This document shows positions 23,946-36,139 of a DNA stretch of 64,000 nt, one piece after another. Numbering within the stretch: the stretch's first letter is position 1; each line of letters opens with the position of its first letter. Position numbers and translations under genes: made by a program. The notes under the pieces were generated by a model. It saw nothing but the letters and a program-made list of their open reading frames with translations, ran no database searches and was not told the origin of the DNA. Source of the stretch: Procambarus clarkii (taxonomy: Eukaryota > Arthropoda > Malacostraca > Decapoda > Cambaridae); contig NC_091193.1 of assembly GCF_040958095.1 (NCBI RefSeq), positions 24,184,401-24,248,400 on the forward strand, read 5' to 3'.

Positions 23946-26900
23946 TAATTTCGAGGTAAAGGGGGGTCTAAACCCTCTGGTTATGGGTTAGGATAAGGAA
24001 AATAAGGTAAATGGTAATTAAACAGTTTTGGTGAGTTATATCCCTTTCTAACTAAGGTTAGGTTAAGGATGGTTAGGTTGAACTGATGTAGAGAAAATTC
24101 CCATTATTATCATATTTTCCATTAACCTCCCTCCCCCAGGTAATAGAGGTTAGGTTGAGGATGGTTGAATTATGTGAAAAAAAATATGCTACGAGTATGA
24201 TGCAATGTTGAACCAAGATTTGTGTATCAGAGGTTAGGTCCAGGGCGGTTGGGTTGATGCATAAACAACACCTTCTTCCCATAAATACAATAAATTTGAA
24301 GTTAGATAAAGGGAGGTTAGGCCCAGGATGGGTTGATGCACAAATAACACGGTCCTCCCATATTTATGATAAATTTGAAGTTTGATAAATGGAGGTTAGG
24401 TCAAGAACGATTGGGTTGATGCACAAACAACACGTCCTTCCATATTTACGATAAATTTGAAGTTAGATGAAGGGAGGTTAGGTCCAGGACTGTTGGGTTG
24501 ATGTGTAAAAACAAAATACACACCCAACACTATATCTACAATATTGAACACAGTTCCAAGTTTTAAAGAAGAGGGGCTGTTAGGTCCATATCCAAAACAT
24601 CACTTTTCTATGAATATGGTTACAATGTTCAACAAAGATCCTAGCAGGTTAGGCACAGTGCGGATAGGTTCATATCCAAAACTTCAGTTTTTGAAGAAAT
24701 ATTCAACAAAGCTCCAAGACTCTTGCAGGTTAGGCACGGGCATTTAGGTTCATATCCAAAACATCACTTCTCTGAGTATCAGAGGCTAGGTCCAGGTTTA
24801 GATGGAATGGGTGAAAATGTGGGTAAAATGGGTTTTTGGCTGTGCTATGATACACAACATTTAGGCATATTTGGTGGAAATTGTCTCCAATTTCATGGCG
24901 ATAGGTTAAATTTCTCCAACTTTAATAAAATCTGCTAGGTCAGGGATAGGTAAGGCTATGTAGGGTAGGTTGGAATATGTGAAAACTCGGCTAAAATGGT
25001 CTTTTGCTGAGCTATGTAACAAAACATTTTGGGTATATCCGGTGGAAATTGGCTTAAATTAGGTAAAATTTAGGTTGGAAAGGCATAAATTTCCCCAACT
25101 ATAATCAAATCTGACTTTGGATATGCCAGGAGAGGATGGGTAGGGTTGTCTAGGGCAGGTTGGAATAGGTGAAAACTCAGCTAAAATGAGCTTTGGCCGT
25201 GCTATGTTCCAAAACATTTTTGGGTATATTTGGTGGAAATTGTCTTAAATTAGGTCAAATTTATATGGGATAACTTAAATTTCGCCTACTTTAACCAAAT
25301 CTAGGTTTGGATATGCTAGGATAGGTTAGGTACGGTTGCGTAGGGTAGGATGGAATAGGAGAAAATGTAGGTAAAAATGGGCTTTGGCAGTGCTGTGATA
25401 CAGAACATTTGGATATATTTGGTGGGAATTGCCTTAAATTAGATAGAATTTAGATGGGATAGCTTAAATTTCGCCGACTTTAACCAAATCTAGGTTTGGA
25501 TATGCTAGGATAGGTTAGGTAAGGTTGCGTAGGGTAGGATGGAATAGGAGAAAATGTAGGTAAAAATGGGCTTTGGCAGTGCTGTGATACAGAACATTTG
25601 GATATATTTGGTGGGAATTGCCTTAAATTAGATAGAATTTAGATGGGATAGCTTAAATTTCGCCGACTTTAACCAAATCTAGGTTTGGATATGCTAGGAT
25701 AGGTTAGGTAAGGTTGCGTAGGGTAGGATGGAATAGGAGAAAATGTAGGTAAAAATGGGCTTTGGCAGTGCTGTGATACAGAACACTTTGGATATATTTG
25801 GTGGGAATTGCCTTAAATTAGATAGAATTTTGGTGGGATAGCTTAAATTTCGCAGACTTTAACCAAATCTTTGTTTTGATATGGTAGGATAGGTTAGGTA
25901 AGGTTGCATAGGGTAGGATGGAATAGGAGAAAATGTAGGTAAAAATGGGCTTTGGCAGTGCTGTGATATGAAACATTGGGTATATTTGGTCAAATTTAGG
26001 TGGCATAGCATGAATTTCGCCGACTTTAACCACATCCAGGTTTGGATATGCTAGGTCAGGTTGGGTGAGGTTGTGTAGGGTAGTATGGAATAGGAGAAAA
26101 TGGGCTTTGGCGATGCTATGATACACAACATTTGGGTATATTTGGTGGAAATTGCCTTAAATTTGGTGAAATTTAGGTGGCATAGCATACATTTTGCCTA
26201 CTTTAACCAAATCCAGGGTTGGATATGCTAGGTCAGGTTTGGTGAGGTCGTGTAGGGAAGGACATATATAATATCTTAGGGTAATGAACTAGTATGTTTA
26301 TGAAATAGCGTAAATTTTCCTATTTGGGGTTCGTGCTATATGGCAGACTCATATAATGTATGGACATAGGCTTGTATGTGAGGATATGGGATGCTCATAT
26401 TTAGTAAGTTTAGCTAGGTAGAATTTAGTCAAATTTGCGTAGTATAAGTATATTTTTGATAGATTTAGATGAATTTAAGTTTTAACAGGATGCATTTTGA
26501 TAAGATATAGCAAATTTGTCTAAAATTATCATAGAAAATACTGACTCTACCTAACCCCACCTGCCCTAACATAACTAAGACTAGAACAAATAAGTCTGTT
26601 AGATGGTTTGAATAAATACATAAATATGGTGGTCTGATTGGAGAGGATGTAACAAGGAAGGTATTAATAAGACATAAAAACAGTGGACATATGTTAGATG
26701 AATAGTTTAGCACTAATAATGTTGATATCTTAATGGAAAAGAATGTGTTATATATTGAGCTCATTGGAAGTTATAAGAAACATTTTTATATGTGAAATTC
26801 TGACTTTTGGGGAGTTGGTTAAACTCAGCATATTATAATTAATGTCCTAAATATACCCAGAAAAATATCATGCAAATTGTGTATTGTTTGACCCAGTTGG

Positions 26901-29900
26901 TTGTGATTGTACATATATAGCACAATTAATATACTTGTGTATTAATTGTGCAGATTATGTATTTTGCATATGTTGTATGATTATTGAAATTATGTATTGA
27001 TTATATTTCTATAAATTGTGTATTGTTTTGTGCAAGTTGTATGTATTAATTGTATATGTTTTTGTATGTGTATTTGCGGAAATTGCATAGTTGTGGATTT
27101 AATGAATATGTGCTAGTTATGTATTGTTCATATTTTGGTAAGTTGTGTATTGATTATATTTTTGAGCAAGTTGTGTAAATGTTACAATTGTATTTGTGTA
27201 AATCGTGTATTTATGCTAGTTGTGTATTTTCATATTTGGGGTAGTTATGTATTGCACGTATTTTGTGCTAGATATGCATTTGTGCGAGTTGTGTGTAATA
27301 ATTATGAAAGATGTGTAATATTGTATAAGTTGTGTATTAATTGCGCATGTTGTGTAATTGCATATGGACGGATTGTTTATTTATACCTTTGGGTATTGAT
27401 TGTCATTGTGCAAGCTGAGTAATTATATAGCAAGTTTTCTTGTATTAATTGTGCAAAGATGTAAAATAATTACACAAACTGTGTAATAATTTTTGCGATA
27501 ATAGTGCATTTATGCAAGTTGTGTTTTTAATATGTTGAAGTGTAACTGGTGAAACTGTATTTGTGTGTGAAAATTGTGTATTTTGTGCAAGCTCTGTAAT
27601 TTGATAAAATAGATCTTTATGGTGTAAGTGTATTTTGGTTTATGAGACAATGTGTGGGTATTTTGTGAAAATTACGTTTGTGAAATTGTGTAATTTTAGT
27701 TAAAGTGCATTTTTTATTGTCTAAATGCATAAGCATTTTGATATATTTGTGCAAAATACCGTACTTTTTGTAAATGTCATACTCTGAGTGTACATGCAAT
27801 ATTGTGTAAATGGTATATTTTTGTTTGCAACTGACATATTTTGTATGAAAATCTCATATTTTTTTATGTGATGGTATATTTTGAGTGTAAATAATATATT
27901 TTGTGCATAAATGGCATATTTGGTGTGTAAATGCTATATTTTCTGTGTGTATGGCATAAATTACATCTGATTAATTGGGAAATGGTGGCAAAAACTAGGC
28001 TATTCTCTATGAATGCATAGGTTTTGAAGTATGTGTAGGTATGCATGATTGTATTTGCGAGTGTTGGTTTAGAAACAAGTTAGCTGATTTGCGCAGCAAG
28101 ACTAGGATTTTTTGAGGTGTAGAAATGATTAGCCTATGAATATAGTGGCTAACATCCAGCTGAGTTGCTAGATGGATGAATTGAGGTGCGACATTTGGAT
28201 ATCTATTTGATGGATGTGAGGACAGTTGACTAGCCTATGAACACAGCCACTAATCCGCTGTACTGCCAGATGTGTGGTAACTACTTGTGGATTATAGTAG
28301 AATATCTAGATATAGGGTTTTCATAAATGCTGTTGTGTATAAAACTAGAATAAGAGCTATTTATTAAAACTATTATTGTAAACTAATACATTAAGTGGGA
28401 TCCCTTGGTTGTTTTAAGCATAGGGTGGACATGAATGAGATTGGGTGGAAATATATAGGAGCTGCCTCGTATGGGCCAATAGGACCTCTGCAGTCACCTT
28501 TATTCTTATGTTCAGCTCACCTGCTATGCTGCCAGATGTACGATTCTGCTTAAATTGCAGTATGACATTTGGCATTCTGTTATACTTTTGAACTTATCAC
28601 TGAATAATGATTACAGTTGTGGATGACTAAAATGTATATTCTTATACCTCTGATTAGGTTAGGTGGGGATGGATAGTCTAGTCATTTTTGAATAATATCA
28701 TCAAATACTCATGCCAGTAGGACGCCAAAGGTCGCATTGGTTGTCTGGTGACGTCATACATAGTTGACCAGTAAGGTACTGTAATACCTTCACACCTATA
28801 TGCTAATGACCATCAATACAATATCCCTATACCTGAGGTCGCTTTTCACGATGTCACTAAACAACAACAATAACTGTTCTGTAAGATGTATTTGTTTGTT
28901 ATATATAATAAGTTAGGATAGGTTAGGTTAGGAAGGTTTGATCGGGTTTATGAATAACAGAAAATATAAGCAATGAGCCAAAATACGAGCTATTGTAGCT
29001 GAATATCAACTTTGATGAAGCACAGAGTATAGGTGAGGTATTAAGCCAGATTAAGAGTTCACACTTATGTGTGAACCTCCTGGGATCCGCATTTAGCGCG
29101 CCTTGCGCCGCAGAAGGCCTTATTTTAAAATATGAGAGGCTTGCTTTTACTGAATGAGATTTTTTTATTTGTTATATGCCATAGCAAGGTGTGGGAGGTA
29201 TGTTTTGAGCGAATGTGAGACGTGTGTGAGGTTAAGGACAATATTGGTTACTACTGAAAACGCATTGAAATCGCCAATGCCTAGGGCTCTGTTTTTTCAT
29301 ATAAATGAATGATAGCAGTTTTTTTCATTTTATTTTTTGCCCTATGCATAATAAAACGATCCTTCAAGAAAGATTGTCAAAGCTCAAATTACATTCTCTA
29401 GAATGAAGATGACGAAGAAGAAATAGGGGTGACATGATAGAGGTGCGACTGAATGGTCATAGTAAAGGGGAATATTAATAACCTATTATACGTATCAACA
29501 TGAAACAGAATAGGCATGAATTGAATAAGTTTTATATTTAGGAAAAAGACCTGGGTAAATATAGGTAACAGGGGACGAACTTGAAAATACATACATAACT
29601 TCTTGCAGTGCTTCTCTAGAACGACGATGATGAAGAAGAAATAGAGGTGACATGATAGACGTGTGACTGAATGGTCATAGTAAAGGGGAATATTAATGAC
29701 CCATTATACGTATCAACATGAAACAGAACAGGAATGAATTGGATAAGTTATATATTTAGGAAAAAGACCTGGGTGAATATAGGTAACAGGGGAAGAACTC
29801 GAAAAATATTTATATTTAGGAAAAAGACCTGGGTAAATACAGGCAGCAGGGGACGAACTTGAAAAATACACACATAACTTCTTGCAGTGCTGAAGTTATG

Positions 29901-30723
29901 TTCTTCCCTCACATACTTGTTCCCCTTTGATAAATATAATGGGCGATGGTTGGAAGTAAATATGAAATTAAAAATAGACTAGGGATGATGGTATTTTATA
30001 TTAGGTTTCAAGGATACTGTTGTATCGAAAAACCCATGATGCTACGACAGGCTTTTTAATCTCCTCGAACATGCCGGTGCAGGAATGCTGAGCGGCTACC
30101 TGGTGACGTCATTGACCATTAGCAATGTCTGTGCAGGGTCACTAAGCCAACGAAATTTGGGGATGCCAGGGACCAGCTTTTTAATCCCTAGGAACAAAAA
30201 ACTATGATGCTACGACAGGCATAGGAACAAAAAACTATGATGCTAAGACCAGCATAGGAACAAAAAAATTTACAAAAACCCATGATGCTACGACAGGCTT
30301 AGGAAAAACCCCAGATGCTACGACAGACATAGGGAAAAAAAACAGGAAAAACCCCAGATGCTACGACCGGCTTTGGAAAAAATGAAAAAAGCCGGTCGTA
30401 GCTATCAAAAACCCCCTATGCCTACGACGTGCATAGGAAAAAATGAAAATTGCACGTCGTAGCTATCAAAAACCCCCTATGCCTACGACGTGCATTGGAA
30501 AAAATGAAAATTGCACGTCGTAGCTATCAAAAACCCCCTATGCCTACGACGTGCATTGGAAAAAATGAAAATTGCACGTCGTAGCTATCAAAAACCCCCT
30601 ATGCCTACGACGTGCATTGGAAAAAATGAAAATTGCACGTCGTAGCTATCAAAAACCCCCTATGCCTACGACGTGCATTGGAAAAAATGAAAATTGCACG
30701 TCGTAGGCATAAATCCCACTACT
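23946..30723 (-). repeat. Right arm of the palindrome
   Basis: This is the reverse complement of 17098-23875, base for base wherever I compared them, including the 80-bp, 189-bp and CA-rich repeats, the LINE fragments and the subterminal hairpins (30361-30723). Its + strand is correspondingly G-rich and C-poor. Confidence 0.9.
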
Positions 30724-30729
30724 TGTGAC
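30724..30729. repeat. Right target-site duplication (TGTGAC)
   Basis: Direct copy of 17092-17097, immediately after the terminal CCCACTACT, followed by TTGCCTGAGCACTAGCG, which is ordinary satellite. Confidence 0.85.
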
Positions 30730-32259
30730 TTGCCTGAGCACTAGCGTGAGAGACTTGCCTGAGCATCAGCGTGAGAGACTTGCCTGAGCATCATCATGAG
30801 AGACTTGCCTGGGCATCAGCGTGAGACTTGCCTGAGCATCAGCGTGAGAGACTTGCCTGAGCATCAGCGTGAGAGGCTTGACTGAGCATCAGCGTGAGAG
30901 ACTTGCCTGAGCATTTCCGTGAGACTTGCCTGAGCATCAGCGTGAGAGACCCGCCTGAGTATCAGCGTGAGAGACTTGCCTGAGCACTAACGTGAGACTT
31001 GCCTGAGCATCAGCGTGAGACTTGCCTGAGCATCAGCGTGAGAAACACCTGAGCACCAGCCTGAGACTTGCCTGAGCACCAGAGTGAGAGACTTGCCTGA
31101 GCATCAGCATGAGATTTGCCTCATCACCAGCGTGAGATACTTGCCTGAGCATCAGCTTGAGACCCGCATGAACATCATCGTGAGACTTGCCTGATCATCA
31201 TCGTGAGACTTGCCTGAGCATCAGCGTGAGACTTGCCTAAGAATCAGCGTGAGAGACCCGCCTGAGCATCAGCGTGAGAGACTTGGCTGAGCATCAGCGT
31301 GAGGGACTTGGCTGAGCATCAGCGTGAGACTTGCCTGAGCATCAGTGTGAGAGATTTGCCTGAGCATCATCGTGAGACTTGACTGATCATCAGCATGACA
31401 GACCCGCCTGAGCATGAGCGTGAGAGACTTGCCTGAGCACCAGCATGAGAGACTTGCCTGAGCATCATCCTGAGACTTGTCTGAGCATCAGCGTGGGAGA
31501 CTTGCCTGAGCATTAGCGTGAGAGACTTGCCTGAGCATCAGCGTGAGAGACTTGACTGAGCATCAGTGTGTGACTTGCCTGAGCATAAGCGTGAGAGACT
31601 TGCCTGAGCATCAGCGTGAGAGACTTGCCTGAGCATCAGCGTGAAAGACTTGCCTGAGCACGAGCGTGAGAGACTTGCCTGAGCATCATCGTGAGACTTG
31701 CCTGAGCATCAGCAAGAGACTTGCCTGAGCATCAGCGTGAGAGACATGCCTGAGCATCAGCGTGAGAGACATGCCTGAGCATCAGCGTGAGACATGCCTG
31801 AGCATAAGCGTGAGAGACTTGACTGAGCATCCGTGTGTGACTTGCCTGAGCATAAGCGTGAGACTTGCCTGAGCATCAGCGAGACTTGCCTGAGCATCAG
31901 CGTGAGAGACATGCCTGAGCTTCAGCGTGAGAGACATGCCTGAGCATAAGCGTGAGAGACTTGCCTGAGCATCAGCGTGAGAGACATGCTTGAGCATCAG
32001 CGTGAGACACATGCCTGAGCATAAGCGTGAGACACTTGCCTGAGCATCAGCGTGAGAGACTTGCCTGAGCATCAGCGTGAGAGACTTGACTGAGCATCAG
32101 TGTGAGATACACACCTGAGCATCACCGTGAGACACACCTGAGCACCACCCTGAGACACACACCTGAGCACCACCATGAGACACCTGAGCACCACAATGAG
32201 AGAGACACCTGAGCACCACCATGAGAGAGACACCTGAGCATCACCGTGAGACACACCTG
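30730..32259. repeat. Satellite array, continuation after the palindrome
   Basis: Same 23/25-bp unit and same orientation as 1-17091. From about 32100 it changes to a variant with ACACACCTGAGCACCACC in place of ACTTGCCTGAGCATCAGC. That variant resumes after LINE A. Confidence 0.93.
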
Positions 32260-32266
32260 AGCACCA
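32260..32266. repeat. Left target-site duplication of LINE A (AGCACCA)
   Basis: AGCACCA at 32260-32266 and again at 36133-36139 bracket LINE A. Joining the flanks gives CACCTGAGCACCACCGTGAG, which is canonical variant satellite. Confidence 0.7.
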
Positions 32267-33130
32267 TGCCTGAACTCTGAACACAACCCAGGGACTGAGA
32301 ATTTAGAGAGTCAAAGTAGCAATGTAGAAGGGTATAGTGTCGAGGTACACAAAAATGAAGGCAATAGTGTAGAGCACACTGGTGATATGAATAAGGAGAG
32401 AAAAAATGAGACGAATGAGAACACAAATGAGAAAGACGAAAGCAACAAGGAGAAAGATAAGGGCAATACCGAGAATGAATGCAGAAACGAGAAAGTTGGA
32501 ACAAAAAACACAGAGGTAGCCAAGTCGTGCACGGGTACAAACAAGAATAATACAATCACAGATGAAAATATTTGCTGGTATTATGCAAAAGGACAGTGTA
32601 GATATGGGCCCAGAGGCACGGAATGCTCATTCATGCACCCACGGAAATGCCGAAACTGGTTAGGGAAAGGCAGATGTCGTTTTGATACAGAGTGTAGATA
32701 TTTTCACCCTAAGCTATGCACACTCTCAGTCAATGGGAGGAAATGCTACGATCTTCACTGCCCCGATTTCCACGTCAGAGGTACACAGTGCCATATAAGA
32801 GAAGAAGTCCAACATAATAGCCCTGAAAATTTTTTAGAGGCAGGTACAAACAGAGGGAGAAACAGACAGGCAGAAACGTGGCAGGAGTACGGATGGAGAG
32901 GGGGAAATGCCCAAGACTGGACTACAGTTCGTCATCAAGCCCACACATACTACACCCCCCAACTACACAGAGACTACCACACTCCCCAGTATCACTTCCA
33001 AAACTGGACAAACCATTGCCACAACAACACACCCTGGGTCAGGGTAGAGAGGAGGGAGAACTACCAAAACCTTCCAGAAGTGACACACAATATGGACAAT
33101 CATTCATATTTGCAAACATTCAAGGTTTAA
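32267..33130 (+). CDS. LINE A ORF1, CCCH zinc-finger protein (5'-truncated)
   Basis: From the ATG at 32387 the product is 247 residues. The frame stays open upstream for 40 more codons to the element edge with similar composition, so the true start is probably lost. The first ~60 residues are rich in Asn, Glu and Lys and probably disordered. Three CCCH fingers follow: C63-C71-C80-H84 (C-x7-C-x8-C-x3-H), C88-C97-C103-H107 (C-x8-C-x5-C-x3-H) and C111-C120-C125-H129 (C-x8-C-x4-C-x3-H). CCCH fingers usually bind RNA, so the inferred role is packaging the element RNA as ORF1 proteins do. The C-terminal part is rich in His, Gln and Asn. Its last 253 bases overlap the ORF2 frame. Many LINE ORF1 proteins carry CCHC knuckles, so a triple CCCH array is notable. 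Confidence 0.8.
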   Translation, partial: CLNSEHNPGTENLESQSSNVEGYSVEVHKNEGNSVEHTGDMNKERKNETNENTNEKDESNKEKDKGNTENECRNEKVGTKNTEVAKSCTGTNKNNTITDENICWYYAKGQCRYGPRGTECSFMHPRKCRNWLGKGRCRFDTECRYFHPKLCTLSVNGRKCYDLHCPDFHVRGTQCHIREEVQHNSPENFLEAGTNRGRNRQAETWQEYGWRGGNAQDWTTVRHQAHTYYTPQLHRDYHTPQYHFQNWTNHCHNNTPWVRVERRENYQNLPEVTHNMDNHSYLQTFKV

Positions 33131-36085
33131 AGCCAAAGTCAAGAAATAAAGTTAAGTTCATAAATGGCCTTCTATTAGAGTCAAACTCAATATTTGGGGC
33201 ATTCACGGAAACTCATACAAAAGATTACATGGATGGTGAAATCTGGATTCCAAATTATAATCTATATAGATGTGATAGAAAAACTAGGTCAAATGGAGGA
33301 GTAGGTCTGTATATTAAAGAAGACCTGGTATGCACAGAACTACTAAATTCAACTAATGAGGTGGTAGAGGTACTTGGAATGAAGGTAGAGAAACTAAACT
33401 TAATTATTATTCTAATATATAAACCGCCAGATACAACGGTTGAGGAATTCACAGAGCAGATGCACAAAATAGAGAACATACTTGACAACCTAGCAAACCC
33501 AGCTCCAGATATTATCTTTCTTGGAGATTTCAATTTACCGAGTCTAAGATGGAGAACGGCAAACACAAATATCATAGCAGGGAATGACCCGGGAAATAAC
33601 CAACCACAGGTTAGAGAACTTTTGAGATTCTGTGACAAATTCTCGCTCAATCAACAGATTACAGAACCAACTAGGAACGAAAACACACTAGACTTGTTAT
33701 TCACAAACAATGATGAACTAATCAGGGATATCACAATCTCAGATACTTCATACTCAGACCATAAGCTCATTGAAGTGCGAACTAGCATAAATAACGGTAG
33801 TAGGTCTAAGAGACCAAACAAGCGAGAAGGAATATTCAATCAATTCAATTTCAACAATAAGAGGATTGACTGGGAAAAAATAAATGTAGACCTTGCAACC
33901 ATTCAATGGGAGACGGTCTTAAGCGACAAAACTCCCACACAGGGAATAGCTCAACTGACAGCTGAAGCTTACAAGGTCTGCTTGAAGCACGTGCCTGTGA
34001 GGAGGGGCAGAAAGAGGACCACTCTAGAAAGAGAACGGAGACGACTGTACAGGAGAAGGAAAAAAATAACGGAAATGCTTCGGCAGACACAACTATCACA
34101 AGCAAGGAAAACAAGCCTAAGCATGGAGATTGAGGAAATAGAACAAACGTTGAAGCGATCATATGAGTCTGAGGAAATGGAATTGGAACAGAAAGCTATA
34201 CAAGAGATAAGGAAAAATCCGAAATATTTTTTCACATACGCAAAATCAAAATCCAAAACCTCGACCAGTATTGGACCGTTAATTACAAATGAAGGTACGT
34301 ACACAGAGGACAACAAAGAGATTAGTGAAATTCTAAGAAGCCAGTATGAGGCTATGTTTAGCACACCAATAAACAACATGAAAGTTGATGACCCAGACAG
34401 CTTCTTTATGAATAACATTCAAGCTGCAGATAATATAACGGATATTACCACAAACTCGGAAGACTTTGAAAGAGAAATTGATAATATGCCTATGCACTCA
34501 GCTCCTGGGCCTGACTCATGGAATTAAATATTCATAAAGAAATGTAAAGTACCAGTAGCGAGAGCACTCAGCGTAATATGGAGAAAGAGCCTGGATACAG
34601 GGGAGATACCAGCAGCACTTAAATCTGCAGATATAGCTCCGTTGCACAAGGGGGGGGAGTAAAGCCTTGGCAAAAAATTATAGGCCAGTTGCACTAACAT
34701 CACACATAATAAAAGTGTTTGAAAGAGTGATTAGGAATCAAATTTCTAGTTTTATGGAAAACAATGAATTGCACAATCCAGGACAACATGGATTTAGAGC
34801 GGGAAGATCCTGTCTGTCACAGTTACTCAACCACTATGACAAAATCACAGAAGCCCTAGAAGAAAAGCAAAATGCAGATGTTGTATTCACAGACTTTGCA
34901 AAGGCGTTCGACAAATGTGACCATGGGGTGATAGCTCACAAAATGAGGTCAATGGGAATAACTGGAAAAGTAGGACGCTGGATACTCAATTTCCTGTCGA
35001 ACAGAACACAAAGAGTAACAGTCAACCAGATAAAATCGAGTCCAAGCGATGTTAAAAGCTCTGTACCTCAAGGTACAGTCCTTGCACCGCTACTGTTCCT
35101 TATTCTCATATCTGATATAGACAAAAATACACGCCACAGCTTCGTGTCGTCCTTTGCAGATGACACAAAAATCAGCATGAAAATTACCTCTGCTGAAGAC
35201 ATTGAAAAACTACAAGCAGATGTCAACAAAGTTTTTCATTGGGCAGCAGAAAATAACATGATGTTTAACAGTGATATATTTCAGGTACTCAGGTACGGCA
35301 AAAATGAGGATCTGAAACATAATACAGGGTACAAAACACAATCGAATCTTCCCATAGTAGAAAAACAGCATGTCAAGGATTTGGGAATAATGATGTCCGA
35401 CGACCTAACGTTTAGGGAGCATAACCAAGCAAATATCGCGTCAGCCAGAAAAATGATCGGATGGATTACGATAACTTTCAAATCCAGGGATCCCATCACA
35501 ATGGTTGTACTCTTCAAGTCACTTGTGCTGTCCCGTCTCGAGTACTGCTCAGTACTCACTTCCCCCTTCAGAGCAGGAGAGATTGCTGAAATAGAGGGAA
35601 TACAGAGAACATATACGGCACGCATAGACGAGATAAAACACCTAAATTATTGGGATCGTCTCAAAGCTCTCCAAATGTACTCTCTAGAAAGGAGACGAGA
35701 GAGATACCAAATAATATACACATGGAAAATACTGGAGGGTCAGGTCCCAAATCTACACAGTAAAATAACAACGTACTGGAGTGAACGATATGGAAGAAAA
35801 TGCAAGATTGAACCAGTGAAGAGCAGAGGTGCCATAGGCACAATCAGGGAGCACTGTATAAACATCAGGGGTCCGCGGTTGTTCAACGTCCTCCCAGCGA
35901 GCATAAGAAATATTGCCGGAACAACCGTGGACATCTTCAAGAGAAAACTGGACGGTTTTCTAAGAGAAGTTCCGGATCAGCCGGGCTGTGGTGGGTACGT
36001 GGCCCTGCGGGCCGCTCCAAGCAACAGCCTGGTGGACCAAACTCTCACAAGTCGAGCCTGGCCTCGGGCCGGGCTTGGGGAGTAG
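32878..36085 (+). pseudogene. LINE A ORF2: endonuclease-reverse transcriptase, broken
   Basis: The frame opens at 32878 inside ORF1, but recognisable protein starts near 33113. The APE-type endonuclease shows N80 (ANIQG), E111 (FTETHT), LGDFN at 215-219, LDLLFTN and SDH at 293-295. A linker rich in Arg, Glu and Lys follows. A TAA at 34525-34527 stops the frame after APGPDSWN, just before the reverse transcriptase core. The frame then continues until a run of eight G (34650-34657), where one extra base shifts it. The rest reads from 34667 to 36085: NYRPVAL, FTDFAKAFD (residues 74-82 of that segment), VPQGTVLAPLLF, and FADD at 163-166, the catalytic Asp pair. The C-terminus ends in RAAPSNSLVDQTLTS and WPRAGLGE. 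The product would be the enzyme of target-primed reverse transcription, but this copy cannot make it whole. Confidence 0.88.
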
Positions 36086-36132
36086 AAGAACTCCCAGAAC
36101 CCCATCAACCAGGTGTCAACCAGGTATCAACC

Positions 36133-36139
36133 AGCACCA
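36133..36139. repeat. Right target-site duplication of LINE A (AGCACCA)
   Basis: Direct copy of 32260-32266, following the 3' tail ...GTATCAACC; satellite resumes at once with CCGTGAGAGAC. Confidence 0.65.

Larger units (their letters stand above)
17098..30723. mobile_element. Giant palindromic (foldback) element, 13,626 bp
   Basis: Mirror positions sum to 47,821 from the first to the last base, so the two 6,778-bp arms (17098-23875 and 23946-30723) pair without net indels around a 70-bp non-palindromic spacer. I checked many segments along both arms and saw no mismatch. The termini read AGTAGTGGGATTTATGCC and its complement. The element is flanked by a 6-bp duplication and sits inside one continuous satellite in one orientation, so it is a mobile insertion and not a mirrored assembly. 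No ORF exceeds about 102 codons and none resembles a transposase, integrase or polymerase. Long inverted repeats starting AG with 6-bp duplications recall Maverick/Polinton termini, but that is only a resemblance. It may be a non-autonomous foldback derivative of an unknown DNA transposon or virus-like element. Confidence 0.85.
32267..36132 (+). mobile_element. LINE A: non-LTR retrotransposon, near full length, inactive
   Basis: This 3,866-bp element lies in the satellite with a 7-bp target duplication. It has an ORF1 with zinc fingers and an ORF2 with endonuclease then reverse transcriptase. The 3' end after the ORF2 stop is short and finishes in copies of CAACCAGGTRT. No poly(A) tail is present. 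The gene order and APE-type endonuclease place it in the jockey/CR1-like part of the non-LTR elements; the exact clade needs a phylogeny. It is dead because ORF2 has an in-frame stop and a frameshift. ORF1 is open to the 5' edge, so the 5' end is probably truncated. Confidence 0.9.

Noticed and set aside
17098-30723. Palindrome as a missed-adapter or assembly mirror artefact
   Set aside because: Flanking satellite is not mirrored, a 70-bp unique spacer exists, and a 6-bp duplication with a rebuilt empty site is present. It is still worth checking in reads.
17098-30723. Assignment to Maverick/Polinton or an integrated virus
   Set aside because: Only the duplication length and AG-type ends agree; no polymerase, integrase, capsid or protease sequence is present.
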